Shown in pieces: positions 55,496 to 64,000 of a stretch of 64,000 bases of DNA. This DNA comes from Botryosphaeria dothidea. Lineage: Eukaryota; Ascomycota; Dothideomycetes; Botryosphaeriales; Botryosphaeriaceae. The notes under the pieces are model-generated. The model made no database searches. It was not told the origin of the DNA and was given only the letters and a program-made list of their open reading frames with translations. The stretch spans positions 372,001 through 436,000 of the forward strand of contig WWBZ02000016.1 of assembly GCA_011503125.2 (NCBI GenBank), read 5' to 3'. Position 1 is the stretch's first letter. Every line of letters begins with the position of its first letter. A program made the translations under genes and the position numbers.

Positions 55496-57225
55496 ATGTA
55501 ATTTGGAAATGATTGGTAGTGCATCGAGCCCTCCTTTTCTCTATTCTTCCCCGTTGGATTCTCGTTCGAGAAACATATTTTTAGTATGACTATTACTTTT
55601 TTTCCTCACGGAGCGCACACGTTGAATACCAAATGTTTGCGGATGTTTTCTTCCATAGGGTAATACCAATGTGATCTTCGCTCTCGGTGCTCGCGAATGG
55701 GACCAAATATTTTCTGGTGTTGAAACCCTTGTGAAGTTGATCGGCAGGTGCCCACATCTACCATGGCGGGGTTTTCTGATGCCATGCACGTCATCCCGGA
55801 CCCTGCGCGCAACCCGGGGGCCCTGGAGACTGGGTTGTTTGGTCTGGCGAATCCTTCCCGAGCGGAGGCGTTTGAGAAAATTTCGGTGAGTGCAGGGATC
55901 AGGGGTCACGTATAACGGCGTCTAAAACACGACCTCCATACTCGTAAACGGGAAGATAGCGGCACGAACCGTAATCCGCACGACCAGCGAGGGCCTTGAG
56001 TGGAGTCATGGAACGGCCTGGACACAAGGAAGTCTCCCGAAAGTGATCGGCATGGCAGTCGGCTTACAGCGCCTCCGTAACCCGATATGTCGGGGCCATG
56101 AATATCATTTCGAGCCCGATGGGTATCCATCGCACACCGCGGATCTTCTGTTTCCCGTGCTATAGGTTTATTCTGAATAGTGGAGAGCAGGATCGGTATA
56201 TACCTACATGCTGGAGCTGTTGTATATAGACGCCACAAACCATGCTTAAAACTCTAGGACAGCCGCACTTTCTACACGGATATTTTGTCATCTTCCTACT
56301 CCTGGTTAAGCATAAAGGTTGAACTACTTGAAGTGCGCACGGACATATCGAGATATAAGAACAAAATTTCCTCATAGGGTTTCTTATGTACTGACCTTGA
56401 CAGCCCGGACAGTGTCGAGTGGCTTCCAGTTTCAGACTTATATAAGACGAGAAGATGTTAGTCTCGCTTGCAACCACAGCCTTGGTGCTGTTTTCTGCTT
56501 CCTTGTGGTCACGGGCAGTGAGCGTTTGGCCGTACTCAAGTCCGTGTCAGGCTTCAGTCAGTATATGGTTCACATAAACTTCATAGCTCCGAGTACGCGA
56601 ATTTTTTGCCCACTGTTGCATATCCCATTGTGGCCGTTCGTTTACGTTACATATGTCTGCTCCGTAAAAACCAGAAGTCGGACATAGTCGTCTCTTTCTC
56701 AATTAGTTCCACCCGTTAAGCTTCATTTCGGTTGAAGATCGCAGATGCGCGTCATGACAGCCTACGTCTGATAACCTTACAGAAAGAGGCTGCGGCTGAC
56801 GGCTAGCGCGGAATGGGGTTTCCGGACAGACGAGCCGGATATAGGTCAGGTAATACTGCAATAAGGAGTCGAAGCACTGTTTAGTAGAGCTTCGTTGCTG
56901 AATATATAGTGCACTTACACCCGGAAGCATGCTTCAGCTTCCCATCGAGTCGATGCTCTCTCTGTATCGCGCACAATCTAGGCGCCGAGAAGCGCGCAGG
57001 GTCCATGGGCAGATCATGCAAGCCATGTCCGTGATTGTGTTGATCATCGTGCGCTTGTGAACAGGAGCATCCCTGCGGGGAGGGCTGCCCCGCAGATGAT
57101 GATGGGCCCCACCATGCCGCGTTTCCGAGCTTCGGCGACACGTCTCCAACCACACATAGCTCCAATAGCACCCCGTTTTCCTTGTCTTCAACTGCCCTCC
57201 ATTCCACGCGCAAAAGCTCGCCCCA
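55496..57225. other. Intergenic, about 1.7 kb
   Basis: Lies between two plus-strand genes. ORFs at 55541-55909, 56160-56477 and 56881-57270 (minus) and 56319-56687 (plus) show no domain and overlap one another. No gene is supported. Confidence 0.45.
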
Positions 57226-58556
57226 ATGCCTCCCACGCCACCTCCGCAATCCGCCCAGCAGGAACAACAAGCTCTCCTACAGCCATCAACCCACCCGCTC
57301 CCCCGCTTCGTCCTCTACGCCCAAACCCACCACAAGCCTGGCCCCGCGCCGCAAGAACCAATCTCGCTGCTGCCATTGATCACGAACAATACCGGTGTCA
57401 CCCACGTCATCGTCGCCGCAATCCACCTAAACGAAGGGCCGGGCAACATTACGCTAAACGATGACCCGCCGGACAGCCCCAAGTTCGACACTCTCTGGGC
57501 CGAAGTGGCCTGGCTACAAGGCGCAGGCGTGAAGGTCATGGGCATGCTCGGTGGCGCCGCCAAGGGGAGCTATTGGCGATTACAAGGCAGCGACGAAGAG
57601 GCGCGTCTTCCTGCCCTTCTCTCCACCCAACCAACCTCCCAGACTAACAACCCTCTCAGTTCGAGCGCTACTACCTCCCCCTCCGCGACACCATCCGCCG
57701 CCACCACCTCGACGGCCTCGACCTCGACGTCGAAGAAGCCATCACGCTCCCCACGCTCCTCCGCCTCCTCACGCGCCTCCGCACCGACTTCGGCCCGGCC
57801 TTCATCACCACCCTCGCCCCAGTCGCCACCGCCCTCGTCCCGGACATGCGCCGGCCGCCCGCGTCCTACATCCCGACCGACCCGCGCACGGGCGCCCCCG
57901 CCGCGCCGCCCATGACCATCCCGCACTCGCTGCCGCACCTGAGCGGCTTCAGCCACTTCGCGCTCGAGGCCGGTCACGGCGCGCTGGTGGACTGGTACCA
58001 CGTGCAGTTCTACAACGGGTGGGGCGAGGCGCGCGACGTGCGGCTGTGGGAGGCGATCGTCGGCGCGGGCTGGCCGCCGGCGAAGGTGGTGCTGGGCGTG
58101 CTGACGAATCCGGGTAACGGCGGGAGCGGGTACGTGGAGTGTGCGCGGTTGGAGGACGTGTTGAGGGTGTGTCGCGCGCGGTTTCCGGCGTCGGCGGGGG
58201 ATGGGGTTGGGCCGGGGGGCATGAGGTGTTTTGGGGGTGTGATGGGGTGGGAGTACTTCAATGCCGGGGCGAGGGATGGGGAGAGTGGGGTGGGCTCGCC
58301 GTGGGAGTGGGCGAAGCGGGTGGGGAGGGTGGTGCGGTTGGCGCTGCCGCCGGGTGGGGATGTGGATGCGGGAAGAGGCGTCGAGAGGACTCAGCCGGGT
58401 GCGCAGATGCCGGTGTTGCCGGAGACGCAGGTCCCTTGGCCGGAGGAGGTAGATAAGTTGGTGGAGCTGGGTTTCGGACGGCAGAGAGCGGTGGCTGCCC
58501 TGAACGCTACGAATGGCAATGTGGAGATGGCGGCCGGGTTGCTGTTTGAACAATAA
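57226..58556 (+). CDS. Intracellular GH18 domain protein with C-terminal UBA domain
   Basis: Two exons, 57226-57600 and 57660-58556, joined by a 59-nt intron with CTAAC branch and CAG acceptor; about 423 aa. The donor is GC (GCGCGT, a one-base variant of GTGCGT), which is the only choice that keeps frame. The N-terminal half is a GH18 TIM barrel: RFVLYAQTHH, then THVIVAAIHLNEGPGNI, GAGVKVMGMLGGAAKGSYW, and the catalytic LDGLDLDVEE with D143, D146, D148 and E150 in the DxxDxDxE spacing. VDWYHVQFYNGWG and GGVMGWEYFNAG follow. The last 39 residues match a UBA domain (PEEVDKLVELGFGRQRAVAALN). No signal peptide, so it should act in the cytosol, possibly on free or ubiquitinated glycoproteins. The substrate is unproven. 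Confidence 0.88.
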
Positions 58557-58823
58557 GAGGACAAGAAGGATGAGAGGTTGAGCCCCATGTTGAGTCTAGG
58601 ATACCACTGGAGGAAAATTTTGAGCGAAGCGAAATGTTTAGAGAAACGAACTTATAGGTACTTTAAAAGTACGTATCCGACCGCAGCCATCGTGTGTAAC
58701 CTGAGCATCCCATGTCAGGCTGACGCAACCCCGCCATCTGACACCGCTGACATTCGAACACAACCTCTTCCCTTGAACCATCAGCGACACCAGCTATTCA
58801 TCTCGTTAATAACTTCATGCGCC
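58557..58823. other. Short intergenic interval
   Basis: The frame of the next gene is open back to 58578, so the true start could be earlier than the ATG chosen at 58824. Nothing else is seen. Confidence 0.4.
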
Positions 58824-60580
58824 ATGTCCGAGATCACATCATATCAGTACAGGCTACTGGAAAGCAAACGCCACATCCGGTTGCTGAAGCTTAGTAGCAT
58901 CAGAAAGCTCCTATACAGATGGAAGTTGTTACCTTCTGCCCTCGGCATCCCCACCTTACCGAAAGTGGAAATCAAACACATTTCAGTGGATGACGACATT
59001 GAATTTGAAACCGTTTCCTACGCCTGGGGGGATAGCGCAGGAGTTGGGAGACTACTGATCTCGGGAACCGATCAACACATTGCGCTCACGCAAAGCCTTG
59101 TCGACGCCCTCCCACAACTGATCAAAGAATGCCGCACAGGCGTGCTGTGGATCGATCAGATATGTATCAACCAGAGAGATGTCCAAGAGCGAGAACAGCA
59201 AGTGGCCATGATGGGTGACGTATTTGAGAATTCAAAGAGGACTCTGGTCTGGCTTGATCTGGGCGACGAGACCAGTCGGCTGGCTGCCAAATGCATCAAG
59301 TACCTTCATTATGTCATTCCGGAGGGCCATTCTTGCGACCACCATGTTCGCTCGAATGCCATCTACAACCTATGGGAGCGTGGCCATTGGCCGTTCTCGG
59401 ATCACGAGTATGTCAACATGATAAAATCATTTCGGAAGTGTGCGTGGCTATCTCGCGCCTGGGTGATCCAAGAGTTCATCCTGGCACAGTCTGTCACCTT
59501 TATATGGGGTAGTCGGACGTTTTCAACCCAAGCAATCGATGACCTGAAAACGGGCTTCCCAGATTCCATGCTCAAGGCTACTCAAGAATCTCAATGGTCA
59601 GACCTGAACAATTTCATTGCACTTCAGGCAGGCAGGCTCCAATTCATGAAATACCGACGGGAAGACAGATGGATGGGACTCCTCCAAGTAATGTTCGAAA
59701 CAAGCGGATCGTTTGACACCACGATTGATCGGGACGGTCTCTTCTCACAGCTTGGCCTTTGGAAGCCACCTAGTTTCGAACCCAGCTACACGGAGCCTTT
59801 ACCAAATATTTTGATTAATTTACCAGGTGCATTGCTAAAGACACTGGATCCTTGGATTTTCTGACTCTCCATCGAATGCGGGTAGGACGAGCTCGTCTTT
59901 CTATCCGGACTGCGGTCGAACCACTTCCCAGCTGGGTGCCTCCGTGGCTGGAAGCAAAATTTCATCTTCCTTTAGGTCTGGCGTTTGGGATGTCTGGCAG
60001 TGTTGGCCTACACTGGAGCGCTTCGTGTCTTTATCGACATAAATACATCGAGAGTGGATCGCCGCATCTACTCTACGCGAGAGGCAGAATCGTGGATCGC
60101 GCTGCATTTATCTCCCAAAATGAGATCATTCCTATGTACCAAGATCGTCATGAAGCTACGTATCTGCATCTACAAGAGCTTGGCAAAGAGGTGTCTCCAT
60201 ACATGGGAATGGAGAATTGTTCACTGACTAAACTCATGAGATTTCTCGCCGAATTCTGTCCCACATCCGTAGAGACAGAAGAAGGAATTAAATCCTTGCT
60301 GATGGGGCAATACAACGAAAAGATTAGTCAGATCACAGTCCATGCACAACACAGGAAATTTATGGTAGATAGCAGTGGCAGGGTCGGACTGGTTCCTCGG
60401 TGGTGTGAGGTAGGAGACTGCATCGCCATCGTACATGGTTGTCGTGTCCCTCTGATTCTTTCTAGGAACGAAGAGGATGGGACCTTCGAGGTTCTCGGCG
60501 ATTGCTATCTTGAAGGATGCATGAATGGGGAGGCTGTGATGTGGGCAGAAGACGACGCAACCGAAATTGTATTGAGATAG
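58824..60580 (+). pseudogene. Second HET-domain gene, broken by a one-base frameshift
   Basis: The first frame, from the ATG at 58824, has the HET signature: FETVSYAWGD, then GVLWIDQICINQRDVQEREQQV and AWLSRAWVIQEFILAQ. It runs to 59864. The family match continues in another frame from about 59820: the text reads EPLPNILIN in the first frame, then FTRCIAKDTGSLDFL in the second, and on to LPSWVPPW and the C-terminal half ending at 60580. The two join if one T is restored in the AATTTACC tract at 59817-59824. No GT donor is near, so an intron is unlikely. Either a one-base deletion in the genome or a sequencing error in a short T run. HET proteins act in vegetative incompatibility. It follows the GH18-UBA gene on the same strand. 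Confidence 0.72.
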
Positions 60581-60819
60581 GTCTTATTTGGGTATAAAGT
60601 TCTTCCTCGTACTGCTAGCTTCACTGAAACGAATTTTCGACAGTTCGGCTTCGTCCATGTTTATTCTGCACGATGTAGATGCAAACCCGAACGTTGCCTT
60701 ATGTTCTTAAGCATGCTATATTATTTGACAAATCATACGCATCTCAGCGCGGGGTATCTAACGCCAGTATAACTTCAATCGTACAGACTTTCGTAGTCCA
60801 GACAGGTGAGTTTCCATGC
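60581..60819. other. Short convergent intergenic interval
   Basis: Between the converging HET-type gene (plus) and the CCDC130-type gene (minus). It holds both 3' ends. Nothing is called. Confidence 0.4.
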
Positions 60820-61920
60820 TTACTCATCTTCTGAGTCGTAATCCACCAGAGCCAGCGCTTTCTTCTCGGGCTGTGTTATTGACTCCACTTCCTTGGGCGA
60901 TGGTTCATCTGGTCTTGCACCATCCTGCTTGTTGTCCTCGGTGACGGTGCGTTTTCTCTTTATGCCGGCGATGATGGGCGATCCATTCTGGATCCTCCCC
61001 GTTGAGAACGGATCCATGGCGGCTCTGGTATTTCCCTTGAGCTTTTGCTGAAGCAGCTGCTTGTTGATCTCCGCAGCTCGCTCAGCTTTGGTCTTTCCCT
61101 TCCCAGCATTCGTCGGCGACATGCTCTTCGACTTTTCTTCAAACAGTGGCCTAGCCGCCGCTCTCAGCGCCGCAGCCTCCACATCGCCATCCGCATCATC
61201 CACTCCGAACTCGATCAACTTTGCCCTTTTGCGATCTTCCTCCTTCTCATCCGCAATCTCCAAATCCAACCCAAACCTCTCCTTCAATGCCTCCTTCACG
61301 CCCTCCTCCCTCAACCGCTCCTTCCTCCCCTCCCTGAACGGCCTCCTCAACTTCTTGTTCGCAGCATACGGATCCGCCCAATCCTTCTCCCTCAGCCTCC
61401 TCAATTCCTCCACGCGATCCTCCTCCCTCCTCTTCTTCTCCTTATCCCCGACCCGCCCCTCCAACGCCGCCATCGCATCCCCCTTCCTTCTCTCCCTCTC
61501 CTCCTTCGTCAGCACCTCCTCCCCCTCCTCCACCCCCTCGGCCCCATCCCACATGCCCTTCTCCCCATAATCCCGCCGCCTCCCCCCGCTCTCAACAACG
61601 TACTCCGCGCCCCTCGGATCCGTCCGCACGACGATCCTGCCCCCGCACGCAGTGTGCTTGATGCCAAACTCCCAGACGGGCGTCGAGTGGTACATCCCGA
61701 CCTTCCTTTTCTCCGCGTTGAACCGCACCCCCTGCCCGATGATGGACGGCGGCGAGCAGGTGTCGCACCACACGGCGAACGGCAGCTCGAAGCGCACGAC
61801 CAGGATGCCGTCGGATTTGAGCTTGCGGGCGCGCGCGCCCAGCGGGTGCGAGGAGGCGTTGAAGGTGGGTGCGTGCTCGGTCGAGGGCGCGTAGTAGCGC
61901 CCCATGTTGAAGCCTTGCAT
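60820..61920 (-). CDS. CCDC130/Saf4-type splicing factor (CWC16 family)
   Basis: An intronless 366-aa protein. The ATG at 61920 is chosen over a longer upstream frame because it gives the conserved family start MQGFNMGRYYAP. Landmarks follow: HPLGARARKLKSDGILVVRFELPF, a zinc-binding CDTC, IIGQGVRFNAEKRKVGMYHSTP, then FGIKHTACGGRIVVRTDP, with a second Cys pair site. The rest is charged and helical with a nuclear-type basic C-terminal part (GIKRKRTV). CWC16/CCDC130 proteins are relatives of Yju2 and act in the catalytic spliceosome; the S. pombe member Saf4 belongs to this branch. Two paralogues (Yju2 and CCDC130 types) usually exist in fungi. The residues here match the CCDC130 branch better because of the PLGARARKL motif. 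Confidence 0.9.
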   Translation of the reverse strand: MQGFNMGRYYAPSTEHAPTFNASSHPLGARARKLKSDGILVVRFELPFAVWCDTCSPPSIIGQGVRFNAEKRKVGMYHSTPVWEFGIKHTACGGRIVVRTDPRGAEYVVESGGRRRDYGEKGMWDGAEGVEEGEEVLTKEERERRKGDAMAALEGRVGDKEKKRREEDRVEELRRLREKDWADPYAANKKLRRPFREGRKERLREEGVKEALKERFGLDLEIADEKEEDRKRAKLIEFGVDDADGDVEAAALRAAARPLFEEKSKSMSPTNAGKGKTKAERAAEINKQLLQQKLKGNTRAAMDPFSTGRIQNGSPIIAGIKRKRTVTEDNKQDGARPDEPSPKEVESITQPEKKALALVDYDSEDE

Positions 61921-62469
61921 TGTGGGCGGTGGTGGGGCGCGCCGGGCGCGGCGGGTGAGGCGTGGTTCGTGGGGTTGTGGCTGGTGGGTGTGGGTGTGTG
62001 TTGGTGCGCGCGCGGTGCGAGAGGTGGTTGAGGATGCGCGGTGTAGGCGGTTGTGGGTGTGTTGTTTGGTGGTGGTGGTTTGTCGTGATGTTGGGCGATC
62101 GGAGGTTGTGTGCAAGGAAGTGGTGGTTGTGGCACCCAGGCAGCTCCCGCCGCCAGGCCACCAGGCGATCATATCATATGGACCCTGGACTTGAGGCAAC
62201 AACTAACGAAAAGTCTCCCTCTCAAGGCTCCGATATAAGCCAAATCGTTCAAGATATCTTAGATGGTTTCAAATACTCATCAGTACAAGTGGTACAAAGA
62301 AGTTACGTCATCATCAACTCAGGCCACTACACGGATTCAAGCGAAGCACGAATATAAATGCTACCCTTCCAAGAGCTTTCTATTGAACTTGGAATTTTGA
62401 CAATGTCTTTCACATTGAAGATGGAAATTCTCCTATATACAAGCATATTTTATTGGGTCCACGTTTGCC
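61921..62469. other. Intergenic, promoter side of CCDC130-type gene
   Basis: Upstream of the minus-strand CCDC130-type gene and downstream of the BFR2-type gene. The GT-rich plus-strand sequence at 61.96-62.15 kb produces long spurious frames on both strands. Nothing functional is called. Confidence 0.45.
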
Positions 62470-64000
62470 CTACTTCTTTCCACCAAACAGCAACAATCCC
62501 TGGTTGCCCAAATCCTCGTCTTCGCTATCCTTCTCCTCCACATCCTCTTCCGCCAGAGCATTACGTTGACCAAACAGACTGCTAAACAGCTCATCAGCCT
62601 GACGGTCCTGCCACCCGTTACGGTCCTCCGGCGCCATGTAATTCTGCAGCTTCTCATGCACCGTGTAGCGCAGCTTGCGGCCTTTACTGGCGCGCACATC
62701 GACGTTAGCGCGCTTAGTCTTCGCTTCGCGCGCAACCTGCCAATGGCTGGTGATAGGCACGTTGTTGAAACTCATGCCAGCTAGGGTACCCGTCTGGCTT
62801 TCCTCGCTGCGTCGCTCGAGGAGCTCCTTCAGCAGCAGCCCGTAGAAGTCGGCGTCGTCGAAGATGTCGGCGCTCTCGGTGCCGGCCTGCAGAGGCGCAC
62901 ACGACCGCGCCATCCGCGTCTTCTGCACCAAGCGCGTAGGGTCTGCTAATTGCGACGACAAGACGTCAACGATGGTCTGCTCCGTCGTGGTCGTCAGGCG
63001 GCCCCTGGAAGGCATGGCGGAGACGCCCCGCGCTTTCGCGGACCACTTTTGCAGTACGCTTTGCCGATGGGGCAGAGCCTCGGATTCGTAAGATTGCATG
63101 TAGCTCCAAACTTCCTGAGGGGGCGTCGATGTGCTGATATCGATGCGCTTACGTTTCTCTCCAGTTCTCGCGGTGTGTAGGCTTTCGCGGAGGTCGTTAA
63201 GCGAGTTCCAAAGATTGCAGGCGGCTTCTTCGGCGGCGCGGACGGGATCGCTCAGGCTCGCGGTGTCCTCCGGGATCTCTACTTTCGTAGAGGCTAAAGA
63301 GTTTGTCGAGACGAGGGCTTTTTGCAGGCGAATTCGAGAGTTGAGAAGGGCGTCGAATGTCTTACGCTGTGCTTTGACTGCGCGTCCTTTTTCCGCGTCG
63401 GCCTTGGCTGCCTCTGAGATGGTGGCGGCGACGGTCTTTTGCTCCTCGCTCATGATCTTGCGCAGCTCATCGCGATCAATCCCGCCGCTCTTGGGTCCAG
63501 CATCCTCCATATCCTCGTCCTCGTCGTCCTCATCGCTGAGGTCTGTTGCAGAATTACCGTCTCCGTCTTCATCAGAACTGCTGATCTCGTCGCCATCTTC
63601 CTCTTCGTCGTCCTCAGAGCCCCCACTCAGTCCGTCGTCCTCGTCGTCCTCTTCGTCTTCGCTGCTGCCTTCGTCGAAGCCTCTGCTGAAGGGATCGTCG
63701 CTATCCTCATCCTCGACAGCGTCCCGATCTATGCGCGAGCCCTCATACTTGGGGCCGAGGGGTACGATATCCTTCTTGCGGAGCTTGCTCTTCCTGCGCA
63801 TACGTTAACGCAACTCCGCCAGCGCAGTGCTTGTAATAGAACATACCCAACCTCGACATAATGCTCCCTCCCGTCATTCTCATTATCATCGTCGCTTCCA
63901 GACTCATTGCTGTCGCTATCGTCGAGGAAGTTGTTCGGCTCTTCCGGATCGAAATCTGCCTCGCACAGAGGTTAGCACTCGAGTTGCACCCAGAAATCCT
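62470..64000 (-). CDS. BFR2: BFR2/AATF (Che-1/TRAUB) rRNA-processing factor, 5' end outside window
   Basis: Visible exons on the minus strand are 63955-63847 and 63793-62470, joined by a 53-nt intron with GTATGT donor and CAG acceptor. The first has a CAG acceptor at 63957-63956, so at least one earlier exon lies beyond 64000. The product includes FDPEEPNNFLDDSDSNESGSDD and EHYVEVGKSKLRKKDIVPLGPKYEGSRI, a long Asp/Glu/Ser-acidic region, then helical AATF (KTFDALLNSRIRLQKALVSTNSL) and TRAUB regions (SYESEALPHRQSVLQKW, FDDADFYGLLLKELLERRS, KGRKLRYTVHEKLQNYMAP). BFR2 is a small-subunit processome component needed for 18S rRNA maturation in the nucleolus. The C-terminus ends DLGNQGLLLFGGKK. Confident family call; the N-terminus is incomplete. 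Confidence 0.9.

Noticed and set aside
61045..62031. A 328-codon Leu/Pro-rich plus-strand frame
   Set aside because: Antisense to the CCDC130-type gene; composition artefact.
1..64000. Genome-wide RIP signature (C-to-T in CA context)
   Set aside because: Only one of the internal stops (7612) clearly fits a CA to TA change; the genes show no dense AT-rich mutation pattern.
1..64000. tRNA genes, CRISPR arrays, riboswitches, transposons
   Set aside because: No box A/box B pair, ordered repeats or transposase frame was found by eye; CRISPR and riboswitch types are not expected in this fungal context.

Overview
This window is from a filamentous ascomycete (Pezizomycotina). The protein genes carry short spliceosomal introns, mostly 48-100 nt, with GTRNGT-like donors and CTRAY branch points. 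Gene content is typical of moulds: HET-domain genes, creC and creD, a GH92 mannosidase, and TCO89 and Zds homologues. I cannot fix the class with confidence; a Dothideomycete-like or Eurotiomycete-like genome is possible. There are no operons, RBSs, CRISPR arrays or prokaryotic features, and I saw no tRNA or rRNA gene.

Layout. 1-6.2 kb: 3' part of a zinc alcohol dehydrogenase, a HET-domain gene broken by an in-frame TGA, and a three-exon FAD monooxygenase. 6.2-18.3 kb: a gene-poor stretch with one disrupted unknown ORF and one small GPI-anchored-type protein between two ~5 kb gaps. 18.3-24 kb: TCO89 (TORC1 subunit) and two unknown, partly disordered proteins. 24.5-30 kb: three related RING-finger genes, the middle one split by an in-frame TGA, with an arrestin-like gene among them. 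30.6-31.9 kb: a degenerate CAX-type cation/H+ exchanger whose catalytic Glu codon is replaced by TAA. 32-35 kb: GH92 alpha-mannosidase. 36.4-37.4 kb: DUF985 cupin. 39-45.3 kb: a Zds C-terminal-domain protein and the Miro GTPase GEM1. 45.9-52 kb: creC and creD side by side. 53.9-58.6 kb: an SLM1/2-type TORC2 adaptor and an unusual intracellular GH18 protein ending in a UBA domain. 58.8-60.6 kb: a second HET gene with a one-base frameshift. 60.8-64 kb: a CCDC130/Saf4-type splicing factor and the rRNA-processing factor BFR2/AATF (5' end outside the window).

How the genes relate. The region around 45-55 kb is rich in nutrient and ubiquitin signalling. CreC (partner of the deubiquitinase CreB) lies next to CreD (the arrestin adaptor that opposes it). 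TCO89 (TORC1), an Slm-type TORC2 adaptor and a Zds-type PP2A regulator also lie in the window. A second theme is gene decay or programmed recoding: four otherwise coherent reading frames are cut by one in-frame stop each, and in all four the next base is C. A fifth gene is broken by a single-base shift. Gene models with introns were spliced by eye: frame, donor, branch point and acceptor were checked, but there is no transcript evidence.
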